From the NCBI GenBank assembly GCA_024362935.1, contig JANCRA010000119.1:1139001-1203000 (forward strand): 64,000 nucleotides of DNA. The letters run 5' to 3'. Both the position numbers and the translations under genes were made by a program. The notes beneath the pieces were generated by a model that saw nothing but the letters and a program-made list of their open reading frames with translations, was not told the DNA's origin and made no database searches. This document shows positions 21,163 through 32,170 of this stretch, in pieces (positions within the stretch are counted from its first letter, which is position 1; every line of letters starts with the position of its first letter). The DNA comes from Setophaga petechia (lineage: Eukaryota > Chordata > Aves > Passeriformes > Parulidae).

Positions 21163-21222
21163 GTAATTCTAGAGCTAAAGCGTGAGAGACATCAGCTCTG
21201 TTCAGATAATACATGCCAGCGC
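21163..21222 (+). other. Possible 18S rRNA-like fragment split by 32 bp
   Basis: GTAATTCTAGAGCTAA at 21163-21178 equals a universally conserved stretch of eukaryotic 18S rRNA. The rRNA continues TAATACATGCC; here that string resumes at 21207-21217 after about 32 extra bases, followed by AGCGCT as in rRNA. The match is short but in the right order. Chance similarity is possible. Confidence 0.4.
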
Positions 21223-21890
21223 TCATCCCGGGCCCGGCCGGTGCCTTCTCCTCCTCCTCCTGCTGCTCGGGCCCTCCCAGCCCGGAGCCGCCGTTCCCAG
21301 CGCCCAGGGCCGCTCCCTGCGGCTGCAGCCGGGCCCCGCCGGCGCCCCTGTCAGCAACCAAACCCCCCCGGGCAGAGCCGCCCCGGCCCGGCCCGGCCCT
21401 TCCCGCGGCCCCGGCTCGGCGCCGCCGCCATCGTCCTCAGCGCCCACCGGCCCGGAGCCGCCTCGCCCGGCCCGGACCGGAGCCCTGGGCCTCAGCGCCG
21501 CTCGGGGCCCCGCGCTCGGGGCAGCGCCCGCTCGGGGCACCGCGGATCAGCCCAGCCCTGCCCGGTCCCGCTCGGGGCACCGAGGATCGGCCCAGCCCTG
21601 CCCGGCTCCGCTAGGGGCACCGCGGATCGGCCCAGCCCTGCCCGGTCCGGTCCCGCTCGGGGCACCGCGGATCGGCCCAGCCCTGCCCGGTCCGGTCCCG
21701 CTCGGGGCACCGCGGATCGGCCCAGCCCTGCACCAGCCCCGGGCCCGGCCCGCACCACGCACCTGCTCCCGCTGCCGCCGCTCCGCTGAGAGGGACACGC
21801 GGCCGGAACGGGCAGGGCCGCGCTGCCAAAGGGACCCGCCCGCAGCCGCCTCCGCCTGCCTCGGCCCCAATCAGCGCCTTCCACCCACCG
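21220..21890. promoter_or_regulatory. CpG-island-like block with a 45-50 bp minisatellite
   Basis: Very CpG-dense. From about 21520 to 21735 it holds five tandem units of CGGGGCACCGCGGATCGGCC plus CAGCCCTGCCCGGTCC. A CCAAT element is in GGCCCCAATCAGCGCC near 21865. It could be a promoter or first exon, but no transcript evidence exists and the open frames simply follow base composition. Confidence 0.5.
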
Positions 21891-22190
21891 CAATGGGCAT
21901 TTTGAATAATGCGCGTTTTCTGATTGGCTTTTGGCAAATATTCAAACGAATAAAGTATTACGTTATGTGTTACGTTAGAAAGTGATGCTGTATTCGTTTT
22001 CTTAAGTAGTGTGTTAAATCTAGTTTTAGGTTGTAACAAAATGTTAAAATAGAAACTATGCTATGTAAGATCCTTTTTTTTTAAAGAAAGAACTCACACC
22101 AGTCAGCAGCCACAGGACACCTAAACCTTTCAGAGATAATTTATTGCTCTCTTATCAGAAGAAACGAACTTCTTCCCGCCTCACTCGGGA
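21891..22190 (+). mobile_element. LTR family X, 5' part
   Basis: Starts near GCATTTTGAATAATGCGCG, continues CTGATTGGCTTTTGGCAAAT, CTTAAGTAGTGTGTTAAATC, CACAGGACACCTAAACC and breaks off after GAACTTCTTCCCGCC. Opposite orientation to 19209-19837. The next copy begins at once, so the two form a short tandem duplication. Confidence 0.7.
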
Positions 22191-22425
22191 ATGTGGAAAA
22201 TGCATGTATTTTATGATTGGCTTTTGGCAAATATTCAAATGAATATTGTATGTGTTGTGTTAGAAAGTTATGCCGTGTTAATTTTCTTAAGTAGTGTTAA
22301 ATCTAGTGTTAAATCTAGTTTTAGGTTATAAGAAAAAGTTAAAATAGAAACTCTGCTATGTGAGATACTTTGTTTTAAAGAAAGGACTCGCAGCGAGATA
22401 GCAGCCGCAGGACCCCGAGGGCTGG
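22191..22425 (+). mobile_element. LTR family X, second truncated copy
   Basis: Begins TGTGGAAAATGCATGTATTTT and repeats the same landmarks as the copy to its left, ending in AGATAGCAGCCGCAGGACCCC. Confidence 0.7.
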
Positions 22426-22429
22426 GTGA

Positions 22430-22670
22430 GGGGGGGACAGAGCACACAAGGACAGACAGACAGACAGGGGACAGACGCAGAGACAGGGGAGAGACACAGG
22501 GACAGACACACGGACAGGCAGACGGACAGGGGACAGACACAGGGACGAGGACACAGACAGAGGGACAGACAGATCGACAGGGGATGGACACAGGGACAGG
22601 GAACAGACAGACGGACGGGGGACAGACAGAGGGACAGACACAGGGACAGGCAGAGGGACACGGACACACC
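22430..22670. repeat. GACAGACA/GGGACAGACACA minisatellite
   Basis: Purine-rich tandem array of ACAGACAG and AGGGACAGACAC units with occasional CGG. Open frames on both strands are composition artefacts. Confidence 0.85.
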
Positions 22671-22704
22671 AATCAATATGAGAACAGCACCCATGAACAC
22701 ACAG

Positions 22705-25700
22705 AGTTGCTTTGCTGAAGAATTTATTGATTATTAATTAATGATTATTGATTGTAGATTATTAATTATTAATAATTGATTATCGATTATCGATTGTTCC
22801 AGGGCCATTCCCAGGCTCCCAGGACAGCTCTCCAGGAATGATCAGATCCTGACGGCCTGAATGGGACAGGAGCTGAGGGTGACCCCAGGGTGACCTGAGA
22901 GTGACCCCGGTATGACCCCAGGGTGACCCCAGGGACATCCCTTGTCCCCCTCCCTCTGCAAGGCCCTGGGGCAGCAGGAGGGATTTGGAGCCCCCAACAG
23001 TCCTGGAACAGGACTTGGCTCCTGAAACGCCCCCCGGAATCCCCCAGGAACACCCCAAACTCCCCCCAGGAACATCCCAAACCCCCCCAGAGCCCCCCAG
23101 GAACATCCCAAACCTCCCAAATCCCCTCAGAGCCCCCCAGGATCTCAGGTGGGGCCAGAGCCCCCCCAGGATTTCTCCCCGGCGCACCCCGAGGGTCAGC
23201 CGAGCATCACTGCCGGGGGGAGAGACCAAACTGGGGGTACTGGGAGGTACTGGGGCTAATTGGGGGAACTGGGATGGACTGGGGAGGCACTGGAGGCACT
23301 GGGATGGACTGGGATGGACTGGGGGGCACTGGGATGCACTGGGATGGACTGGGGGGGCACTGGGATGGACTGGGGGGCACTGGGATGGACTGGGATGCAC
23401 AGGGATGGACTGGGATGCACTGGGATGGACTGGGGGGCACTGGGATGGACTGGGATGCACAGGGATGGACTGGGATGCACTGGGATGGACTGGGGGGCAC
23501 TGGGATGGACTGGGGGGGGCACTGGGATGGACTGAGATGCACTGAGGGGCACTAGGATGAACTGGGGGGCACTGGGGGGGACTGGGGGCACTGGGGGGCA
23601 CTGGGATGCACTGGGGGCACTGGGATGCACTGGGGGGGACTGGGGGAACTGAGGGGCACTGGGATGCACTGGGATGCACACTGGTCTATAGTGGTCCACA
23701 CTGGTCCATACTGGTACCCACCTCAGCCCTCTGCACTCCGAACTTTGGTTTCTGCAGAGAGAGGGGCAGAGGGCACTGGGGTCACTGGGGTCACCAGCCC
23801 AGCCGGGCGGGGGGGCCCAACTGACCCCCAGTGCCCCCAGTATCCCCCAGTTCTCCCCAGCCCCCCCCCCAGTGACCCTAGTGCCCTCCAGTATCCCCAG
23901 TGCCCCCCAGTGCCCCCCAGTATCCCCCAGTATCCCCAGTGCCCCCCAGTGCCCCTCAGTATCCCCCCCAGTATGCCCAGTTCCCCCCAGTTCCCCCCAG
24001 TGCCCCCCAGTGCCCCCCCAGTATCCCCCAGTTCCCCCCAGCGCCCCCCCAGTGACCCTAGTGCCCCCCAGTATCCCCAGTGCCTCCCAGTGCCCCCCAG
24101 TATCCTCCAGTATCCCCAGTGCCCCTCAGTATCCCCCCAGTATCCCCAGTTCCCCCCAGTGCCCCCCAGTGCCCCCCAGTATCCCCCAGTGCCCCCCAGT
24201 GTCCCCAGTATCCCCCAGCTCCCCCCAGTGCCCCCCCAGTATCCCCAGTGCTTCCCAGTTTCCTCCAGTATCCCCAGTGCCCCCCAGTATCCCCAGTTCC
24301 CTCAGTCTCACCTGGATGCAGCCCCCGATGCCTCCCACGATCCTGGACTGCAGGGGCAGAGCAAAGGATGGGACTGGGGGATACTGGGGGGGGACTGGGA
24401 TGGACTGGGGGGAACTGGGGGAACTGAGGGGGGACTGGGATGTACTGGGGGAACTGCATGAACTTCGGGGGAACTGGGGGGACTGGGGGATGGGAATTGG
24501 GAACTGGAGGATTTGGGGATTTGGTTTTTGAGGATTTACGGGATTTGGGGATTTGGGGGTTGGGCGACTGGGGATTTGGAGATTTGGGGTTTGGAGGATT
24601 TGGGATTTGGGGATTGGGGGTAGCACTCAGGTGCCCACCTTGCTGTTCCCGATGCCACCAATTTGCTGAGGGGAGAGCAGGAGACATCCCTGGGGTCACT
24701 GGGGTGTGCCCAGCGCCCTCCCAGTGCCCCCCAATGGCCCCCAGTGCCCCACAGTGCCCCCAGTTCCCCTAGTCCATCCCAGTCTATCCCAGTCCATCCC
24801 AGTGCCCCCCAGTGCCCCCCAGTGGTCCCCAGTATCCCCCAGTTCCCCCAGTCCCCCCAGTCCATCCCAGTGCCTCCAGTCTATCCCAGTCTATCCCAGT
24901 CCATCCCAGTCCATCCCAGTACCCCCAGTGCCCCCAGTCTCACCCCAGCACAGATCACTCCACTGCCCTCCATGGCGGCCTGGGCAGGGACAGCAAAGGT
25001 TGGTCAGGGGTGGCCCTGGTGTCCCCAGCCAGGCCTTGCCCGGGTCTGGCCCTGCTCTGGCCTTGGTGGCCCTGGGGGGACGTGGGGACAGCCCTGGGGG
25101 GGGGGACAGGCCCTGAGGGGGGGAGGGGCGGGAAAGGGACCCCGGGAGCCATCGGGGTGGGGGAGGGGCGTTCCCAGTTTGAGGCTGGGCTGGGACTGGG
25201 ACCAGTTCAGCCCAGTTGGGCCCGGCTCAGCCCAGGCTGGGCTTGGGGGAGTCTGGAGCTCTTGGGGCCACCTGAGCCCCGTTTGGGATGGGATCAATGG
25301 GATCAGTGAGATGGGATCAATGGGATCAATGGGATTGGATCAATGGGATTGGATTAATGGGATGGGATGGGATCAATGGGATCAATGGGATTGGATCAAT
25401 GGGATTGGATTAATGGGATGGGATGGGATCAATGGGATCAATGGAATTGGATCAACGGGATGGGATGGGATGGGATGGGATGGGATGGGATGGGATGGGA
25501 TGGGATGGGATGGGATGGGATGGATTTTTGGGGAGTCCCAAAAGGATGGGATGGGATCAATGGGATGGAATGGGATGGGATGGGATGGGATGGGATGGGA
25601 TGGGATCCATGAGATCAATGGGATCAGTGGGGTGGGATCAATGGAATGGGATGAGGAGCCCCTAAAGGATGGGAAGGGATGGGATCCATGGGATGGATGG

Positions 25701-25930
25701 GATGGGATTTTTAGGGAGCCCCACAAGAAGGGGATTTTTGGGGAGCCCCAAAAGGATGGGATTTTTGGGGAGTCCCCAGCCCAGGGCCCTGGAGCCTCAC
25801 CTGGCTCTGAGCTGGGAGGCACAGCAGGATAGAGAAGAGCAGGGCCATGCTGAGCACAGCCACCTTCATCTTCCTCTGGCTCTGGGCAGCGCTGCCTGAG
25901 GCTGCAGCAGGTGAGGAGCACTTTTATCCC
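22705..25930 (-). CDS. Candidate small secreted-protein gene 1, six mini-exons
   Basis: Proposed spliced gene, not recognised. Exon 1 (25801-25869) codes a 23-residue signal peptide, MKVAVLSMALLFSILLCLP then AQSQ, and ends at CAG/GTGAGG. Further exons, each with a CAG acceptor and GTGAGA, GTGGGC or GTGGGT donor, are 24944-24979 (36 bp, AAMEGSGVICAG), 24639-24665 (27 bp, QIGGIGNSK), 24312-24347 (36 bp, SRIVGGIGGCIQ) and 23722-23751 (30 bp, KPKFGVQRAE). The last exon starts at 23209 with TGA. All internal exons are multiples of three in phase 0. A TATA box (GGATAAAAG, about 25922-25930) lies 55 bp before the ATG and AATAAA is at 22723-22728. The 66-residue product would be secreted, glycine/isoleucine-rich, with two Cys after the signal. 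Introns are satellite. Exons were found by eye and could be incomplete. Confidence 0.5.
23225..23690. repeat. ACTGGGATGG minisatellite (G-rich on plus), last intron of gene 1
   Basis: Units of about 10-20 bp on GGGATGGACTGGG, GGGATGCACTGGG and GGGGGGCACTGG. The minus-strand reading (HPSAPQSIPV-type repeats) is long and open because no unit contains a stop; not a gene. Confidence 0.9.
23825..24310. repeat. CCCAGTATCCCCAGTGCC minisatellite (C-rich on plus), intron of gene 1
   Basis: Same core as the neighbouring array but inverted: CCCAGT, CCCCCAGTGCC, CCCAGTATCC. It fills the intron between exons 5 and 4 of gene 1. Strong G-quadruplex potential on the minus strand. Confidence 0.9.
24355..24625. 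repeat. GGGGGAACTGGG and GATTTGGGGATTTGG repeats, intron of gene 1
   Basis: Left part is ACTGGG-core in plus orientation, right part (24500-24625) is a G/T-rich GATTTGGG array. Lies between exons 4 and 3 of gene 1. Confidence 0.85.
24715..24943. repeat. CCCAGTCCATCCCAGT minisatellite, intron of gene 1
   Basis: C-rich on plus, that is the orientation flips again relative to the adjacent intron. Lies between exons 3 and 2. Confidence 0.88.
25280..25770. repeat. (GGGAT)n and GGGATCAATGGGATT array, first intron of gene 1
   Basis: Pentamer GGGAT in runs of up to a dozen, mixed with GGGATCAAT units. It carries long frames on both strands (MGWDGMGWD and SHPIPSHPI types) that are pure repeat translation. 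Confidence 0.9.
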
Positions 25931-26262
25931 TGCCGGGACTCCTCCCTGCACCCTCCCTGCCAGCCCCCAGGCCAAAGCCCGGCTTGGCACAGCCCCCAGC
26001 CCTGGCCACAAGCCCAGCCCTGGCACAGGGTCCATCCCACCCCACCTGTGGCACGGATCCAGCCCCCTTGCCCGGCATCCCTCCAGCTTCCTGCATGGGG
26101 CAGCTGCACCCGGAAGGGCCCAGGCACCTGGGGGGGGGGGGGGGCAAGGGGAGCAGGCAGGGAGCCAAAGGCACCCGGGGACCCTGTGGGGACAACTCCC
26201 AGTCCAACACAATCCATTCTCCAACAGCCCCCAGTGCCAGATCCCCCATCTCCTGCTACCCC
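25870..26262 (-). promoter_or_regulatory. Promoter region of gene 1, duplicated at gene 2
   Basis: Upstream of the gene 1 ATG. About 390 bp, nearly identical in inverted orientation to 31783-32170. Shared are the TATA box, the short leader (CCTGCTGCAGCCTCAGGCAG, CCCAGAGCCAGAGGAAG) and upstream blocks. Inserted G-runs at about 26128-26142 are the main difference. Confidence 0.65.
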
Positions 26263-26299
26263 TGGAAGGGCCCAGGCACCGGGGGGGCCAAGGGGGGCA

Positions 26300-27050
26300 G
26301 GCAGGGAGCCAAAGTACAATGAGAGTGAATTTATCACGTGGTGAAAATTTGATTTTTGGTGGTTTTAGAATGGGGTTTCAGGAGGCAAGTTGGAGGAATC
26401 TGGGCATGTCCAGCCTTTCTCTTGCTTCTTCTTGGCCTCCATCTTCTGCTGTGATGTTGGCACTTTTGGGTTGGTTTAGGGTAGAAGCTCACTGTCTAAC
26501 ACAGGGGATGGGTATTGGGAAGGAATTGTAAATATTGTACACGTAGTTTTTAAAAAGATATATAAATCTAAAATAAATAAATAAAAAATAAACATACAAA
26601 TATTATATAAATGTAAATAAATATACAAATATAGATTCAATATAAATAGAAAAATATTAAATATGTGTATATATGTATAATATAAATATATAAAGAAAAT
26701 ATAATATAAATTATATAAAATATGTACAAATATGCATAAATATATAAATATACATAGATATATAATATACATAAATATAAATATAATAATATAAATTATA
26801 AATTAAAATATGAAAATATAACATCGCCCCAAAGGAGGCAGAATGCCTGGACTGTCCTATTGAACGGACCTTGTCAAGTCAGAGAAATAATTTTATAGAT
26901 AAGGAACAAAAAACAACCTTGGGAATGAGAATTGAAGAGCTCTGACTGCTTCTTCAACTGCTGGGCTGGGCAAAGAGACTTTGTGCCACATCTGGGATCA
27001 CCCTGAGCAGTAGAAACCTCGAGGCAGCAGCACCCCAGGGTCAGGAGAGT
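26300..27050. repeat. Direct repeat unit 1 of a 1.35-kb spaced pair
   Basis: From GTGAATTTATCACGTGG through GGGCATGTCCAGCC, an AT-rich core (26550-26820) and GGACTGTCC to GAGCTCTGACTGCTTCTTC and the GGTCAGG end, it matches 27655-28325. The unit could be a diverged LTR pair or a local duplication; no coding sequence lies between except an LTR X fragment. Confidence 0.75.
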
Positions 27051-27224
27051 GGGGAGGGGGAGCTCAGGGTGTGACTGTGCCATGGGGACACCGAGGGGAC
27101 ACTGGGACCTGCAGAGCTGTGGGCACTGGCAGCACTGGGAGCACTGGGACACCAGGGCTGGGCACTGCTGGGGTGCTCATAGCATCTGGGATGGTGGCAC
27201 TGGAACACCAGGGTGGCCTTGGGA

Positions 27225-27632
27225 CACCTAAATCTTTCAGAGAAAGAGAATTTATTGCCCCATTAACAGAAGAAATGAACTTCTTCCCACCTTGAAGGCA
27301 CTGTCAGGATTCAGAGGAAGAAGCTGACACTGACCAGACAGAATCCTGTGCTTGAATGGAATTTATGCATCATGTATGAGATATATATATATACAACAGG
27401 CTGTTGTTTATAAGGGTTAATCCTCTGTTAATGTGAGTCCTTTTTTGAGCTTATTTTGCCCAGAAAAAGGCACCTGGACTGTCCATAACTCTTAGTTTTT
27501 ATTGTCTCATATTGTTCTAATCCAAATGGCCCAAATTTTTATTACTTTAATTATAATATTATTTTTATGACCATTTTTTTACTACTAAATTTTTAAAATT
27601 TTAAAAACGGTGATTGGCAGGGTTTTTCACAC
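27225..27632 (+). mobile_element. LTR family X, 3' part
   Basis: Begins GGACACCTAAATCTTTCAG and ends GGGTTTTTCACA. Inverted relative to 19209-19837, with the same TTTATGCATCATGTATGAG and GAGCTTATTTTGCCCAG blocks. The 5' half is missing. Confidence 0.75.
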
Positions 27633-27654
27633 CTTTCTTGCCGAGGGCAGGAAT

Positions 27655-28325
27655 CCCCACGAGGGCAGCTAAGTAGAATAACAGTGAATTTATCATGGGG
27701 TAAAAATGGAGAATTTTGGGGTCTTTTAGAATGGAGGTTCAGGGGGCAAGATGGAGGAATCTGGGCATGTCCAGCCTTTGTTCTTCTTCTTCTTGACCTC
27801 CATCCTCTGGGTGATGGTGGCACTTTTGGGTTGGTTTAGGATAGAAGCTCACTGTCTAACATGGGTGATAGGTGTTGGGAAGTAATTGTAAATATTGTAC
27901 ACATAGTTTTAAAAAAAAATATAAATCTAAAATAAATGAATAAAAAATAAATATAGAAATATTATATAAATGTAAAAAAAACCAAATATAAATAAAATAT
28001 AAATATAAAAGATGTATAAATATATATATATGTATAAAATATCAAGTACATAAAAATATAAAATATAAATATAAATTAAAAATATAAAAATATAGCATCA
28101 CCCCAAAGGAGGCAGAGTGCCTGGACTGTCCTGCTGAACAGACCTCAGCAGGACAGGAGAAAGAATTTTATAAATAAGGGACAATAAAAAACTTTGGGAA
28201 CAAGAAATGAAGAGCTCTGACTCCTTCTTCAACTGCTGGGCTGGGAAAAGAAACTTTGTGCCACATCTGGGTCACCCTGAGCAGCAGAAATCCCGAGGCA
28301 GCACCACCCCAGAGCAGGAACAGTC
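27655..28325. repeat. Direct repeat unit 2
   Basis: Second copy of the 26300-27050 unit, same order of blocks, AT-rich core at 27900-28090. Differences are scattered substitutions and indels. Confidence 0.75.
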
Positions 28326-28881
28326 CCTGGCAAAATGCAGTTCATTGTATCCAAAGTACAGTTTATGGTACCCAAAATGCAGTTTATTGTACCCAAAATG
28401 CAGTTTATTGTATCCCCCCCTCTGGCAGGGCTCCCAGAGCTGCCAGAGCCTCCATTGCCCACGGACACCCAGGGACATTTCCAGGAGATGTTCCCTGCTC
28501 AGGGGACACTGCCCACACTGCAGGGACCTGGGGTGAGACAGGGGGGAAACCCTGCGGGGCCTGCCCTGACTGTTTGCCTTGGATTGGGGAGCACCAGCAG
28601 TGACCTGGAAGGGTCTAATTTTATCTGTGGGTGCTTTGTGCCTCCTTTGTGCAGAATTGAGCAGCCAGCAGTGACCTGGAAGGTTCTGGAAGGTTTTCCT
28701 GTTTTCTGTGGGTGCTTTGTGCCCCCTTGGCTGCAGAATTCAGGAACGTTGTTGACTCAGGGACATTCCCAGCCCTGCACACCCAAGGGGCCGTTCCAGA
28801 TGATCCCAGCCTTGGCTCCATGGGCTCTGCACTCACCTGCTCCTGGTTTTGGATCATTGGGAACAGGGAAATGTTTCCAGT
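28326..28881. other. Short 22-bp tandem repeat, otherwise unassigned
   Basis: 28335-28420 has four units of AAAATGCAGTTTATTGTACCC. The rest, including two copies of GCAGTGACCTGGAAGG with a following TTTTCTGTGGGTGCTTTGTG, is a small local duplication with no recognised gene. Confidence 0.55.
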
Positions 28882-29622
28882 CTGGTAAATAGGTATGATT
28901 CTTGCTGATAAAATTGAAATCAATATTGGTACAGTAATTAATATTTGGAAATAATAAAAGAGTTAAAAGTTGTAATGCCAAGAAAGAAAGGGAGAGGAGG
29001 GGTTCCACCACCTCCCCCTTCCTGCAGATGTTCAAGGACAGGAGAAAATAACAAGAGATAACAGTTACTAAAATTAACAGAAAGAAAGGAAAACCTGGTT
29101 GGGTTCCAGGAAAATGCCAGCTATAAGAGATTTATTGCCTTGATGCTTAAATGTAGTAATATGTTACTTTTGGCTTACATTGTACTGGCTTGGTGCACAT
29201 ATGTAACCCAAAGGTGAATTAAAGGACATCGAGGAAGAGGAGAGCCTTCATCAGTGACGACCCCCAAAGACTTGTGCGACCACCAAACCGAGTGGTGGCG
29301 CATGCGCGGTAAAGGTGGTGATGAGGGCGGAGGTAGAAGTGTGATGAATTGAAAATGGGAGGAGATGGCATTGGCACATGGCATATAAGGGGGAATCTTC
29401 ACTTGGCAAGCTTGTACGTGAGGTGGCAAGGGTCCCAGAGCCCCGCACTCCGTACCCCGCAGTTATCTTTTGCTTACGCACTGTTATTGGAACCAAATTA
29501 TCCCTTATTTTTAATCAAACTATATTGTCAATATATATTTTCTAAACTATTCAATTAAAATTGCTGCTACCTCAAAACTTGTTTGGTTTTTTATGATGGG
29601 ATAATTGGGCAAACATAACAAA
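28882..29622 (+). mobile_element. Solo LTR, same family as 4797-5523
   Basis: Starts GGTAAATAGGTATGATTCTTGC and ends GGGCAAACATAACA. A TATA-like GGCATATAAGGGG lies near 29380 and AT-rich sequence follows the GTACCCCGCAG segment. No attached viral genes. Ends are approximate. Confidence 0.65.
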
Positions 29623-30640
29623 ACCATTCCAGGATTCCCAGATTCTGCGCTCAGAGCAGGCCAGGCCAGCGACTGCTCCCCAGCTGGTTCTCCCTGTCCA
29701 AACCAATCCAGCACAGGGAGCCCCTTGTTGGGGCTGAGTGCCCTCTCCCCCAGCCCACAGCTCCTGGGAATTAGGGAGCTCTGATGTCCATGAGACCTAA
29801 AAGCGCGAAGAACAGGGCCCCCTTTCCTCCTCCCCTTTCCCTCTGTGACCCCCCCAAGACACCTCCCTGAGAAGGCCCCAAATGGACTTGGAACCCCAGA
29901 GTGGGAGAAATCCCCTGGAAGAGGCTGTGGGAACAAGAGGGATTTCCCCACGTGTTGGAGTTCTGGATGCTGAAGAATTTAGACTTTCTGTGCTGACAGA
30001 CTCTGATCCCCAAAACAGCACTGCATTTGACCTGAGACCATGGAGAAAGCTTCCAAAATTTAATTACAGAACTAAGATTATAGGTGAGTAATTTGATTAA
30101 AAGCGTGTAATATCGTGTGGTAGAAAACTTAGAGTTTAAAGTTTTAGAATATAAAATATATATAAAACAAAATAGAAGTTTTAAGACAGAAGCTAGCCCT
30201 TCTTCTTCACGAGTTTAGATAGTATGTTGTAATTAAACTAAAAAGTCCACATTACGAGACACAAATAATTAGTTATTAAGTTAAAAGTAAAAATAATTTA
30301 AGTATCATTACTCAATTGGGTATTTTTTCCTTAAAAGACCTTGTAAAAATAGATACGAGGCCATTTTGTAGCTTATTAGTAAAATTTTATACAACTCACA
30401 GCTTGTAAGACTACAGGATAGATTAGAAAAATAAACATCTAAGTTTAAACACAAAATACTGTCTCAAGCACTACCAATCACCCCAGGACACCTCCCTGAG
30501 AAGGGCCAGCCCCCAAATGGGTTTGGAACCCAAGAGGGGAAAAAATCCCCGGGAAGGGGCTGCGGGAACAAGAGGGATTATCCCAGATGCTGCCAGCCCC
30601 GTTCAGGGAGGGAAAGGGGGACACCCAGGTGGCACCTCAG
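29623..30640. other. Duplicated block split by AT-rich insert
   Basis: 29840-29960 and 30480-30590 are copies of one block (GACACCTCCCTGAGAAGG, CAAATGG.TTGGAACCC, GGGAACAAGAGGGATT). 30050-30475 between them is AT-rich with TTAAA/AATAAA stretches and may be an eroded LTR. No gene is supported. Confidence 0.4.
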
Positions 30641-31782
30641 CCTTGTCCCCCTGCAGGCCCAGAGATGTCTCTTATGCCTCTCTCTGTCCAACATCAAAGT
30701 GGGGACATTTCCCTATTCCCAGGAGCTGCTGATCTACAAACACGAGCCTGGCCATGTCCAGCCGGTGGACTCACAGCTGGGATGGTCCCCAATGGCCACT
30801 GGGATGTCCAGGGACTGGACATTTGCCCCCTTGGAGTGGGCCACCTCCCCTGGACCCTCCTGGGTCAAGGCCCCCCAGTTCCCCAACAAAGGAGGCCCAA
30901 AGCACAAAGGGGCGGCAGGAAAATCCTCCAGGTCAGCAGCAGCTCTGGAGCAAACACAGCGTGCCCGGTCAGGGCAGATGCCCAACAGGTTCTGCCAGGT
31001 GAGCACAACAGGTCCCTTCTGTGTGGTCAGTGGCCCGTGAGGAGGGAACATCTCCTGGAAAGGTCACGGAATGGGGAATGGAGGCACTAGTGGCTCATGG
31101 GAGGCCCTGCCAGGGACTGTCCCTGCTCTGTGCCCTCGGGGGTCACCCTGACAGGGGCTCTGAGCTGGGACAGGAGTGCGGGACCCTCGGGCAGGAAGGT
31201 GACCCCTGCTCAGGGCCAGCGCTGGGCTGAGGGCAGGGCAGGGCCATCCCAGGGGCCAGGGGCTCTGTGGGAGCTGCGTCCCAGTGCCAGCCCAGTCTGG
31301 AGCCACAGCTCTGCTGGGACCCGATTTGTGGGACAGCTCAGCAGAGCAGGATTGGGGGAATCCAGCGGGACACAGTGGTCCTGGGTGGGACACTGGGGCC
31401 AGGCAGGGGATCTTCCCCCAGGGGCCTGGAGCAGTCTGGGGCAGCAGTGCTGGCAACGGGCTGGAGCTGTGCACTGTGACCACTGCAGCACTGCCCCAAG
31501 CCCAGCCCTGGTGTCCCAGGGCCATCATTCCCCAGTGCTCCCCAGTGCCTCCAGAGCCTGGAGATCCCAGTCACCCAGGTGTCCCCATGGGACAGTCACA
31601 CACTGACCTCCCCTCTCCCCATTCTCCTGATCCCAGGGTGCTGGTGTCCCAAGAAGTGGGGTCAGTCCAGCCCCAGTTTCCCCGTTAGACTGGAATGGTA
31701 ACAGGGACAATTCTGCTCAGCCCCACAGGGTTTGGGGCTGGGCTCAGCTCTGGGGTGTCCCACAGGGAAAGCTCTGGGAGGG
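30641..31782. other. No recognised gene
   Basis: GC-rich sequence upstream of the gene 2 promoter. Possible acceptor/exon strings exist (for example after CCCTATTCCCAG at 30722), but no frame shows a known domain. Confidence 0.35.
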
Positions 31783-32170
31783 GAGGGGTAGCAGGAGATG
31801 GGGGATCTGGCACTGGGGGCTGTTGGAGAATGGATTGTGTTGGACTGGGAGTTGTCCCCACAGGGTCCCCGGGTGCCTTTGGCTCCCTGCCTGCCCCCCT
31901 TGCCCCCCCCAGGTGCCTGGGCCCTTCCAGGGGCAGCTGCCCCATGCAGGAAGCTGGAGGGATGCCGGGCAAGGGGGCTGGATCCGTGCCACAGGTGGGG
32001 TGGGATGGACCCTGTGCCAGGGCTGGGCTTGTGGCCAGGGCTGGGGGCTGTGCCAAGCCGGGCTTTGGCCTGGGGGCTGGCAGGGAGGGTGCAGGGAGGA
32101 GTCCCGGCAGGGATAAAAGTGCTCCTCACCTGCTGCAGCCTCAGGCAGTGCTGCCCAGAGCCAGAGGAAG
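31783..32170 (+). promoter_or_regulatory. Promoter region of gene 2
   Basis: Inverted near-copy of 25870-26262. The TATA box (GGGATAAAAG) is at about 32110-32119, 52-60 bp before the ATG at 32171. The leader is short and matches gene 1 except for single bases. Confidence 0.65.

Noticed and set aside
21182..21985. 267-codon plus-strand frame in the CpG block
   Set aside because: Pro/Arg/Ala-rich reading of a CpG minisatellite; overlapping frames are equally open. A promoter explanation is better.
22780..23679. 299-codon minus-strand frame rich in PSAPQCPPV
   Set aside because: Repeat translation of the ACTGGGATGG array; open because units lack stops in that frame.
24663..25832. 389-codon plus-strand frame across 24663-25832
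   Set aside because: Mostly translation of CCCAGT and GGGAT arrays (PSQSIPVHPS, MGWDGMGWD). Low complexity and antisense to the better-supported mini-exons of gene 1.
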